The notes beneath the pieces are model-generated. The model had not been told where the DNA came from. It was given only the letters and a program-made list of their open reading frames with translations, and searched no databases. DNA of 64,000 nucleotides, taken from positions 558,001 to 622,000 of the forward strand of contig JALQBC010000001.1 in the NCBI GenBank assembly GCA_023375675.1, written 5' to 3'. The translations under genes were made by a program, and so were the position numbers. The DNA comes from Cytospora piceicola. Lineage: Eukaryota > Ascomycota > Sordariomycetes > Diaporthales > Cytosporaceae. Positions 1 through 11,270 of the stretch are shown piece after piece (the first letter of the stretch is position 1; every line of letters starts with the position of its first letter).

Positions 1-3000
1 TTTTATTCTATTATACCGTAATACGTTCTAACGCTACTATAATAACGATAATACTTAAAAAAACGTAGTTTAAATAAAGAAATATAGCTATATTCGATAT
101 AACGGAAATCGTCTAAATAAAACAGATATCTTTTATAATAAATACCGTCGTCTAGTAGTTTCGAAGTAAATAGTTTTATATTAAAGTTATATATATCGAC
201 GTTTTTAACTATTATATATCTATTATTCGAAGGTTTTTCTTCGTCGGTAAGTTAGTCGTCTTTTAAGCTTATCTACTTACTAATATCGTCCGGTAGTTCG
301 TCTGTTATAATAAATATTATTTCTTCGTTAACCGGATAGTAACCGTCTTATATTAACTTCTCTTCGCAGGCGGTATTATATTAAAAAATACTGTCGTTTA
401 CGTTAAAAAGTTAAACGTCTTTTACTATTATATTACCTTTATTATTTTAATAAATAAAACGTCGAAAGATCTTAAACTAATTATAACGTTCTTATAAGTA
501 ACGTCGTTTAAAAAGACCTTAGTCTATAGTATTAGTTAGTAGCCGTAGCGTTAGCTTAAGTAATAGCAGGTTATAAGTAGCCCGCTATTAGTCTTAAACA
601 GCTTTCCGCGTTTCGATTAGCTATTTTTACTACTTAAGTAATAACTTTTAATAATCGCTTAAACTAAGCTATAAAGGCTATTTTAATACCTAAGCTTAAG
701 ATAAAGCTCGTTTAAACCGTTAAAAGTTAAAACAGTTAAATAATAAAACCGGTTATTAAAAGCCGGCCTCTTATAGCCGAAAACAAATAAGTTAAGCCTA
801 ATATCGTAGTAACTTAAATCGACGTCTGTTTATAACAGGCTATCGTAGCCTTATATAGATAAGCGCGGCCTTTTTTTTAAGTATATACTAAGTCTTTTAC
901 TTAGCCTTAAGCTTACGTTTAAAGTTTCGGGAGTTAACACTATACTTAAAATAATTAAAGTAACAGGCGACTATCTGTTTATCGATTCGGTCTTATATAT
1001 TTCGAATAATAAAACTATTTAGCTATTTAGCTAAAACGGTAAAACGACAGATATACTAAATAAAGTCTAGAATATTCCTATTATTTCGGGTATTACGTCG
1101 TATATATTAAAAGCTATTTAAAATTCCGTTAGCTATATTATAAAGTATACTAAAGTCTGTAATAAAATACTCTTTCTACTTTATTTATATATCGGAATAA
1201 ATAGTTAAATTAAATCTTTCTTTATCTAATAAAGTATTTTAAAACTATAAATAAACAGATTTAGTAAAATAAGTAAAGAGATTTTAATATAAGGTTTATC
1301 GTTAAGTTTTAATATTAACGATATATATATAATAACGTTAAATAAACACTAATAAGTCTTTTTATACTATTACTTTATTATCTATATAGAATACTTCTAT
1401 AAGCTTTTCGGTATTATTTTAGCTAATATATAGTTTAAATCTTCCGAAAGTATTTTCCTTAAACTTTTAGGTAAATAACAGGTTTATAAATAGTTAAAGA
1501 ACGTTAATCGATAGTTTATACTTATAGTTATATATATCTCGGCCTTCGTTTCGGTTAAAATAACGACTAAGTAGGCTTCCGCCTTAGTTATAATTATAAA
1601 TAAAGTCGTTATCGTTTAAGCTATCGTTTAAGTCGTCGTTAAAGTCTTTACCGCTATTAGCTATATAATATATATAGTCTTTAGTAAGTTATATATTACT
1701 TCCTCGAGTAACGTAACTATATTAACGAGAATTCTTAAAGCGAGCTGCCGGTTTATAAGCAGTATAGTAAAAATTAAAAAAATTACTTAGTAATATATAA
1801 AATAACGGTACTTATAAACCTATCCTTTACTTATATAGTCGGAACGCCTTAGTATTTTTTAATATAAAGATTATAACGTTAATATAACGTTCCTTTTTAA
1901 AACTACCCGATAGGTTTACTTATATTAAAGTAATTTCCGGTCGGTTAAATATATTAGTTTAAGCGGCCTATAAAACTAAATCCCTTTTTTATAGTAGTAT
2001 TATAAAAATAATTAAAAATAATATAATATATAAATAGATAGTTTCGGTTATTAATTTAAATAAAAGTAGAACTTTTAAATTACTACGTTATATACTTTCT
2101 GTTGTTTTTAATCGTTATTCGAAGTCTTAAGCAGTCTCTTTATCTTCTTTATCCGTTTCGACTATCGTTTCTCGGCTTTTTAACTCTTTAAGTTCTCTTA
2201 CTACGTAAACTACCGGTTCGACTAAAATATAGGTAAAAAGTTAATATTTTAATAAGAACGGAGTTTTTAAAGCGTTATAGATAATTACCTTTCGTTTACG
2301 TTTTATTTAGCTTAAACTAAGTATTACTTCGAAAAGTAACCTTTATCCTTTATAAAATAAGCTTTCGAACTTAAGTTTCTGTAAAGACTAATAAATCGGT
2401 TTACGTTCTTTTAAGTTATAAATATAGCTTAACCGTTATAAGTTATAAAAGTACCGGAATTTATAATAAAACTCGATATTCTTACCGGACTAGCTATATA
2501 TAACGATAAAGAAATAAACGTTATCGGGCTTTTATAGCTAATAACTAAAGTAATATACCTTACAGATATATTCTGTAAGACGTTTTTAAATATAGCGAAG
2601 TTAGTTATTTTTATTTTAATTATTATAGTAATACTTAAAGTAAAAGGTATAAAGCTGTTACTAGTTAATATAGCTAGTTAAGTATTTTAAAAAGATAAGA
2701 TTATAATTTATAATATAAAGTTAATATCGGGTAAAGTATTCGGTAACAACTACTTTAATATAACGTAAAAACTAAATATCTTTAATAACTATATAGTCTT
2801 AAAGTACTGTTAAAAATATATCCGGGAAGTATACGTTAAATACGTTATCTAAACCCGATATAGCTATAATATAAAATTCTTATAATAAATAACTAGTAAG
2901 TTATAGTAAACAGGTAATAATACCGGCTAAATAAATAAGATAACGTTTTTACGTTTTTCGATCCTTTAAAATCCGGAGATTAAAGCTAATTACCTACTAG

Positions 3001-3319
3001 CTATTATAATAATAATAACTCGATAACTATCGTAATACAGTCCGATAAACCTAATTTATAGTATTAAAAAGCTAAATAATACGTAATAAAACGTATTTAA
3101 ATTATAGCTACTATTTAATAATAACGGTATAGTATAGTAATATAAAATAAAGATAGATTCTCTCTTTCTCTCTCTATATAACCGGGTACTTTTATAAACT
3201 ATATATAAACCTATAAACCTACTGTAAACTTACTCTAAGTTTACTATATAATTACCGTACGTTTAACCGTCCGAATTACCGGTAAATATACGGTAAATTC
3301 GTAGGTACGTTTATAAGTA

Positions 3320-3348
3320 GGTTCGCTACGAACCCACCGGTAGGTGTG
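3320..3348. repeat. Short palindromes at a possible element junction
   Basis: The perfect palindrome GGTTCG-cta-CGAACC (3,320-3,334) runs into the imperfect one ACCCACC/GGTAGGT. They are followed by a small patch that keeps TpG and CpA (about 3,345-3,385), unusual for this block. Upstream, 3,230-3,310 is rich in accgta/tacggta-type inverted words. This could be the end of one degraded element and the start of another, but no matching second terminus was found. Confidence 0.35.
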
Positions 3349-5924
3349 CAATATTTAGTTTATAGTAATCTTAAGGCAGTGTTATTATAAAGCCGTAAGC
3401 TAAGCTTATTACTATAAGTATTTAACTTATAAAAAAAGATACTTTTTCGTTAAAGTTTAATAATACGTTACTTTAAAAAGATAAAGTAATAAATAAGGTA
3501 TAACGGTAAAAAACTTACTAAATAAATAATAAAGACTTAATAGTTAATATAAAACCGATATTCGTTTTATAAAGTTTTTATCTATTTAGTTAAGTAAAGT
3601 ATATTAATCTTTAAAAAGTATAATAGGTATATTAAAATATTATTAACTAACTATTATAAACTATAAACTACCGATAAAAAAACAGAAAAACTTAGTATAT
3701 TATATATAAAAAGTAACAGGTTTTTTAGCCGACGAATTCTAAAGTATATATTAACCTTATTAATACCGTCCCCTCGAATTATAATCGAAGTAGTTATAAT
3801 ATATATAAATATAGTTAAAGCAGAAACTTATAACTAAGTACTATACTAACTAAACCCTTCCGAATTATTACTACTTAAACTAATATATTATAATAAGCTT
3901 TTATTAATATATTTTAGTTAAAAGAAAGCTTAGCGAAAACTAAGCTGTTTATTTACCTTAATAAAGAAAACTTAATCGAGGCTTACCGGGAGCGTATACT
4001 TATATTCGATAACCTCGATAACTAAAGTAAGCCTTTTATTAATAAAAAGCTTATAGTTAAACTTTACTTTTTTAAAGTAAACGTTAAGCTAAGCTAAAAA
4101 ACCGAAAGTATATTAATATCTTAACTTTAAAATAAAAATAAAAATAAACTAATAAATATACTTTATAACTTCGACTTAATAATCGATATATCTAGTTTAG
4201 TTAAAACGTATTAAATTATTATTACGCTTTCGAATATACGTATAAATTAGTATTAAAATACCGAATATAATAATATAGAAATTAATAAAACTACTAGCTA
4301 AAACGTTACTATAGCTTAAAACGCCGGCGGTTAAAATATTACGTTTATATTTTTAGCTTTAACTATTTAATAAAAAAAGCGCTGTTACTTTAACTTTATA
4401 TAGTTTAATATCTAAATATATTTAGCTTAAGTTAAATAAGCTAAAAGAGCTTTTACCTTTAAGTAAAATAGTTTTATAAATAAATTAAAGTTTTATAGTA
4501 AAAAATATCTTTTTAAAACAGGCGATTATAAGCTAAACTAAAATAAAGCGGTATTGAAAATTAGATTAGCTATTTTAAAATAGCTATATCGTAATAAAAA
4601 ACTAATAGGCTTTTTATTAAGATTCTTTACTTTTTAACTCGATAATAATACCTTCGGAGAGAAATATACTTTATAAGCCGAGCTATTATAAGCCTATATA
4701 GCTTATAATAAACTTTTAAAAAAGGTTAAGTAGCTTTAAAAGTAACTCGAAGTACTTTAAATCTAATAAGAATTAGCTAATAAAAAAGTAAAAAAGAAAA
4801 AAAAAACTTAAAAACAGGTTATTTCTATCGTTAGCCGTACGTTTAATAATTTATAAAAGAACTACCGAAAGTAAAAGGTAAAGGCAGATAGAATATTTTT
4901 ATAAATTTTAAGTATTATTAGAAAAAAGTAATATTAGTTCGGGAATATTAGCTTATAGATATTTAAAAGGTAAAAGTAACGCTAATATTAAAAAGAATAA
5001 TATAGTAGTTTATAGTTAAGATATAAAGGCTTTTATAGCTAACGTCTACTAGCTACTAATAGAATTACTTAAACTAAAAGTTAAAAGATATTTATATTTA
5101 TTTAAGTAGTTACTTTAAGAAATAGTATATCTTTTTATACCTTAAGTATTATATTTTTACTATTTTAAACCCGAGATTAGTTACTTACTACCCTTTTTAA
5201 TACTTTTTAGTATTATACTTCTTCCGGATAGTAACGGCTATTATTATTATAATAATTAAGTATATAAAAAGTTCGAGTTAAATATTTAAGCTATTTAAGG
5301 TTTTTATTAAGCTTATTTTAGTTATAGCTTTAAAATCGAAAATATATATTAACTTTCTACCTTTATTTAAAACCTTATTATATAAGAATATTCCGAAGTA
5401 TATATAAAAGAACGCTTTTAAAACAGCTACTATATCTTACGTAATATTAATACTTTATAATTTCGATATAAGTATAGCTACTACTACTTATTTAAGGCTT
5501 ATTTACTACTATTACTACTATTATAGCCGATAAACCTTAGCTTTAACTTATAAGCTATTATAATATATCTTTAACTAATAAAAACGTCGTTATTTTATAA
5601 AAGATATATATTAATCTAAATATTATTATTACCTTTAATATTTATAGTTATAAAAAGAAAGACTATATTATAGTAATTTAAGTCTATATTATAAACTTTA
5701 ATAATATAATTATAAAAGCTTAAAATAAAATCCGGAAGTTCGTATTATAGCTTTTTAAATATAAGGTCAATAATATACTACGTGTTATTAAAGAAAGTTT
5801 TAGCTTAACTTTCTATATATTAAAAAAGGGCGAAATTTACCGGGAAATCTTATATATTTTTAACGAAAATCCCGAGCTACTTACTATCCCGAGCTTTAAC
5901 GATAACATTTTAAAAAAAGATTAG

Positions 5925-6194
5925 CCTATAGTTATTAAACAATCTATAGTCGCTAATTAACTTATAACTATTAAATAGCTAGTAATTATCCGATAGCTTA
6001 TAGTTATTAACTAGCTTACGGTTATTAACTAACTTATAGTTATTAACTAGCCTGTAGTTACTAATTAGCCTATAGTTATTAATTAAGCTATAGCCGTTAA
6101 ACAGCCGGTAGTTACTAACTAGCTTATAGCCGCTAAACGGCCGGTAGTTATTAACTAGCCTATAGCTATTAAATAGCCGGTAGTCTTTAAATAA
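5925..6194 (+). repeat. 18-bp tandem repeat, relic of a coding hexapeptide repeat
   Basis: Fifteen consecutive 18-bp units without indels, typical unit cctatagttattaactag, with partly degenerate copies continuing to about 6,226. Read on the plus strand each unit gives six codons such as P-I-V-I-N-stop, where the stop is TAG in most copies but CAG or CGG in others. The unmutated units fit a hexapeptide of the kind P-V-V-T-N-Q. The 18-bp (3 x 6) period and stop codons only at the glutamine position indicate a protein-coding repeat killed by CpA to TpA mutation. The parent protein is not recognised. Confidence 0.75.
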
Positions 6195-7976
6195 CTATAG
6201 ACCGTTATTACTAAACGGCCTATAATTAACACCTTAGCCGATAATAAAAGAGATATTAACTAGCCTTATTTAAGTTAGTCTTAAGCTACTCGCTTTAAAT
6301 TTATAAACACTAACCTTTTTATAAGTAAACTAAGCTATATATAAGAGTAAAGGCAGGCCTTATAAGGCTAAGCTACTATTTATCCGGACTTAGCTAGTTT
6401 TAAAAGGTTTAATCTTATATCCTTCCTTTTTAATAATAATTAATCGTTTAATATTTAATATAATATTATTAAAGAGCTTCGAGATATTATAAAGGCTATA
6501 TCTCGAGATTTGTTTAAAGCGTATTTATTTGCTTTTACCTTTTCTAAACTTATATAAAAGCTAGCTACGCTTATAAAAAACCTAATCTAATAAAAAAAGA
6601 GGCTTAAAAAGACTAAGCTATAGCTTTATTATAATTTCTTTAAAGATTATTACTAATAATAGTAGTTAAAACCGACCTTTAAGTATAAAGTATAACTAAC
6701 TTACCTACTTAACTACTTAAACTATTAGTAGCTATAATTATAATATAAAACGCTATAAGGCTATTATAGTTTTTATAAAAAAAGGGCAGAAAAATTTATA
6801 AACTGTTAGTTTTAAACTTACTTAACTACTTCTATACCTATTAAGCTACTTAAAATAACTTACCTTATATTTATAGCTATATTATCTAATTCTAAGTATA
6901 TTTAAGGTTTATATATAAATATATTAAATAAATATTCGAGTAGATAGAATATATTCGTATAAGTTTAATAAAGGAAACTTTCTCTTTCGGCCTTCGGTAA
7001 ATATATCTTTTCTCTTTATATTTAATTATAAAATTAGCTGTCTAAACTATACTTATATTAAGTAATATATCTAAATAAATTAATATACGATTATCGGCTT
7101 CTTTAAGTAGTACTACCGCTAACTTTATAATTCGAAGGTATTATAATTATAGCAATAACCGTTTTAAACGTAAAAAAAGACAGATTTAATACCTTTAATA
7201 ACAGGAAAAATAATAAAAGTAATAAATTAGTTAAATTAGTTTAATTCTAGTTATTCGGTTTAATAATTAAGTATAGTTAAATAAAAAGTAGTAAACTTAT
7301 AATAGTTAAAACTTTTATAAAATAGCTAAACCCGGACTCTTTACCTTATAAGTAAAACTTAAAATACCTTTTTAATTAAAATATATTAAAATTTAGCTTC
7401 GAATTAAGTAGTTTATAAGTGTTAGTAAAAAATATAGTAAGTTTAGTTACTTAAATTACCTAATCTAACGATAAAGGTATCGTTATCTATAGCTAGTATA
7501 GTTATTAATAATTAACGTTAAAGCACTTATTACGTTCGAATTCCTTACGTTATTAAAGATTAGGTTATTTCGGGCTATATAATAACCTAAAAGTACTAAA
7601 AAAGGATTATAAATTACTTTAACGTTATTAAAAACAGTTTATTCTTATAGTCAGATATCGCTAGCTTATAAAGTTAAACGATATTAACGGTTTATTTTAT
7701 AGTTATAACAGAAGTTACTTTTCCTTTATATAGTATAGTATTTTTACCGAGCCGAGAAAAGTAAAAGGGTTAATCTTTAATTTTAATCTTTACCTAAATA
7801 TTAGTCTATATTTTATACTTACTAATTTATATTTCTATTAATAACTATAACTATTAAGTATCCGAAATTATATTTTTATAATTACTTAGATAGTTATAAT
7901 TCCTTTTTTTTCGCCTTAAAATTATCGCTTTAACTAACTAATTATACCGTAGTATTCGACTAATTTACTTCTTTAG

Positions 7977-7981
7977 CTAAT
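7977..7981. repeat. Target-site duplication CTAAT (left copy)
   Basis: CTAAT lies directly left of the first LTR and is repeated at 15,248-15,252 directly right of the second LTR. A 5-bp duplication is the normal footprint of LTR-retrotransposon integrase. Confidence 0.75.
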
Positions 7982-8228
7982 TATAACAGTGATTAAAGTG
8001 ATTACGGCATAAAGGCTCGATTTCGATTGTTTAATATAGTTAATTATCGAAGAGGTTCTGCTTATCGAGAGAAAAGAGAAAAGAAACAGAACCTAAAGCC
8101 TAAAGCCTAGCTATTTAAACTAATATACAGGCGATTCGGAAAGCTTATCGATAAGGCTAGTAGCAGGGTTAGTATATAACCCTAACCTTATTACTAGCCT
8201 CGCTTCTGTTCGCCTTACAACTATAATA
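7982..8228 (-). repeat. LTR (3' LTR in element orientation)
   Basis: A 247-bp direct repeat of 15,001-15,247 differing at 13 positions, all of them transitions. It carries an internal hairpin GGGTTA...TAACCC at about 8,166-8,182. It keeps roughly one CpA/TpG per 20 bp, far more than surrounding DNA. Its outer terminus reads TATTATAG on the minus strand where the other copy has TGTTATAG, a RIP-type change. Confidence 0.9.
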
Positions 8229-8240
8229 ACCCTTTTTTTA
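8229..8240 (-). other. Polypurine tract of the retrotransposon
   Basis: On the minus strand this reads TAAAAAAAGGGT immediately before the 3' LTR. A polypurine tract here primes plus-strand DNA synthesis in LTR retroelements. Its position fixes the element as minus-strand. Confidence 0.7.
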
Positions 8241-10680
8241 AAAAAGTATAAGGCAAAACTATAAAAAATAAAAATATAGTATACGCCTATAATTAAACTT
8301 ACAACTCGTACCGATATAGCGTTTTCCCGGTTAAAGAAGAGATAACCTTAAGGAACAGATTATTATACTAAAGGCCTTTATACCCTAGTTCGCAGTCCCC
8401 TTTTACGCTTAGTTACTAATAACTTAAGAGCGTTTATAAACGCTAACAGCTATCCTCTTTCCTTCGTTTAAATTACCGTTATAAAAGGTTATATCGTCGA
8501 CTATATCGCTAATTATATCGTCGACTATAAATATACTAATACCCCGTTTACGTACCGATTTCTAAAGAGGTTATCGACTTATTATATTCTAAAGTACGTT
8601 ATCGTTTAAATATAAAGGTATTAATTAATCGTTTAATTAGGCATCTAACTAGTATTAAAGTCGTTTAAGCGGTTTAGCGTACTCGGAATATTTCTTATAG
8701 TAGTTACAGAAAGCTACCGGGGCGTTATATAGGTCGGCGGTAAGGTATTACTTAAGATCTTTATCTTAGCCTTTCTACTATATATAGTACTATAGCTTAC
8801 GATAGTATATCCGAAAGGCTATTACTTACTCGACTTCTTATTCTTTATCGTTATTTATAATCTCTCTTTCGGAATATAAGGGTTTTTACTTAAAAAGCGG
8901 GTTCTATAAGTCTTTATATAGACGATTAATATAGAATCTATAATAGCCTCTTTACGTTAAAAAAACCTTTAAAGTATATAAATTATTCTTAATATTAATA
9001 ATTTTATACAATTACCGGGTTAATAGAAAATTAAGTTTAATATTAAGACGGTCGATAGTCTAAGTCTTTTTTATAATAAAGACGTAGTCTTTAATTATAA
9101 AGTCTAAAACTCGGCGATACTAGTTTACTTATTGTATTATTCTGTTTTAAAAGTCTTTTAAGGCCTGTCGGGCCCGATTAATATAGCCTTATATTATCCT
9201 TACGGTAGCTTATACCTATTAACGAAAAAGGCGGTTTTATAAAGACTTAAAGTTCTAGGTCTAGCTTTTTTAATTAAAATAAAAGCGAGGCCGGAATCCG
9301 TAATATACTTTAAAAGGTATTAATCTATTTAATAACTTATAAAGAAGGTAGGCTTAAATAAAGTCTAAAGCTAAGATTATAAAAGACTAATTGTTTTAAT
9401 AATAATTAATAAATAGCCGGAGTTATTAGTTAATCTATTAGTTAAAGTTTTTAATTTATTTAGTAGTTTAAGAATATTCGGCTAAAGTAAGGTTTTATTT
9501 AATACCTATAATCCGGTAAGTCTCGTTTATAAAGGCAGAGACAAATTACAGACTTCGATTAAAGATAATAAATTCAGGTAATCTAAATACTTTAAAAATT
9601 CTTTCGTAATATATCTAGGTAGTATCTATTACCGTTACCGTATTAATATAAGGTATATATTATAACGTTTTAAAAAAACGATCGACTACTACTAAAAGGT
9701 TATTATAACCTTTATAATCGTTAAACATCTTTTTAAAGTCTATAACTAAATACTACTAATACCGTTATAGTAATAATAAAAAATAAAGTAAGCCCGGGGT
9801 CTTATTTTAAAGGTATTTTACCGACCGGTAAGTATAATTAGCTATAAAATAGTAAACGTTTCCGTTTAAGCTTAGCTATTAGTACTATTATTATATAAGC
9901 CCTTTTATCTTATTACGTTTAAGGTATACCGTAGTAATTTTAAAGTAAATATTATCGATTAAGCGTGTTTATAGCTAGTTATAATTAAAAACTATTAGCC
10001 GTTTATTATAAACGATATACTAATTATTTATAAAAAAGAAACTACCGACGTCTCGGTAAGTTTTATTATAGTATAATTTAAACGACAGGTGTTCGCAGTT
10101 ATAATAAAGTAATAAACTTATTAATTTTAAGCCTAACTATTTTAATAAGTATAAAGGCACGTCCTTTTTACAGTAGGTAGTATCCGCGGTATTATTAGCT
10201 ATTAAGTTAACCGGGTAAAGGTTATATAATAGATTTAAATCTAGTATATTATAAATATCGAACGTAAAAAGGTTTACCTCCTCTTCCTGTTTACGTTTAA
10301 ATATACGAATTATATAATATATATCTTACCGTTCCTTTTATAAACAGATATCGTCCGGGTAACGTAATATTATATCGGCTACTATATTTTTTATACCTAG
10401 GCGATAAAAAATTGTAAAGTTAAACTATAATAATAAGTCGGTTTAGCTAGCTTACCGACGATTTAAAAGGCGTTTAGTACTAAAATAGATTAAAGCTCGG
10501 TAATCTGTAATTACCTTAAATAAGGCTGCTTATAGCCCGATTAACTTAGCTTTCTAAAACTTAAAACCTCGAATTATAGCTAAGAGCTTTTTATTATAAA
10601 TACTATAGTTTATCTCGGCCGGTATTATAGTTTTAAAAAAGAAACCTACTAAGTACTACTTATTATTTTCTATCTAAGTT

Positions 10681-10722
10681 AATACTTTAATAACTACCCT
10701 ATCTAATACGTCCGTTTCTAAC
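10681..10722 (-). pseudogene. RNase H relic of the retrotransposon
   Basis: The minus strand reads LETDVLDRVV. This matches the first catalytic block of retroelement RNase H (E-T-D-A-S-D type). The A to V (GCA to GTA) and S to L (TCA to TTA) changes are both CpA to TpA. Stops occur nearby. It lies downstream of the reverse transcriptase relic in the direction of transcription. Confidence 0.7.
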
Positions 10723-11135
10723 TTTATAAGTAGGCTGTATTTAAAATAAGCGAGTACCGGTACTGTTATTAGCTAGTGTTTAAGCTTTTTAAATATAACG
10801 TTATAATCTGTTAACTAATAAAAACCTTCTTCTTTATAGGTTAGTCGAGTTAAAAGCTTAGCGATTCGGCTATATTCGGGTATAAATCGGCGGTAGAAAT
10901 TATAAAATCTTAAAAAGGACTATACCTTTTTTAGTATACTAAGTAAACGTTAATTATAAACTATTATAATCTTTTTAAAGTCGGTAAAAATACTTTCTAT
11001 TTCGACGATAAATCTTAAAAACTTCGTTTAAGTAATATAAAATTCGTACTTTTTTAAATTAGCTTATAGTCTAACGTCTTTTAATCGTTTTAAAACAGTT
11101 ATTACGTATTATATATAATCTTCCTTTATTTTAAA

Positions 11136-11270
11136 GAAGATAATAATATCGTTAATATAAGTATAACAGAACTTATTTAGATAGTTTATTAAAATCTTAT
11201 TAATATACCGTTAAAAAGTAGCTGGCTTATTTATTAGGTTAAAAGGTATAACTTTATAACGGTAAGATCC
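11136..11270 (-). pseudogene. Reverse transcriptase relic of the retrotransposon
   Basis: The minus strand reads CYTYINDIIIF at 11,136-11,168, the catalytic Y-x-D-D block of a Ty3/gypsy reverse transcriptase with the first Asp changed to Asn (GAC to AAC, a RIP-type change). About 70 to 130 bases upstream the same strand reads GSYRYKVIPFNLIN, the conserved block before the catalytic site. Just ahead of it a TAA sits where the family usually has a codon such as CAA. The enzyme is dead by both a catalytic change and stops. Confidence 0.85.

Larger units (their letters stand above)
1..7976. other. RIP-degraded A+T-rich DNA, left part
   Basis: No intact gene is visible. The DNA is very A+T-rich (14 G/C in the first 60 bases) and almost free of CpA and TpG, while TpA and CpG are common. 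That is the product of repeat-induced point mutation, which turns CpA into TpA on both strands. ATG and TTG codons are therefore lost and CAA/CAG codons read as TAA/TAG. Coding relics seem likely, for example the 18-bp repeat at 5,925. I could not assign any stretch here to a transposon family. Short palindromes near 3,320 may mark a junction between two degraded elements. This is inferred to be heterochromatic transposon wreckage. Confidence 0.9.
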
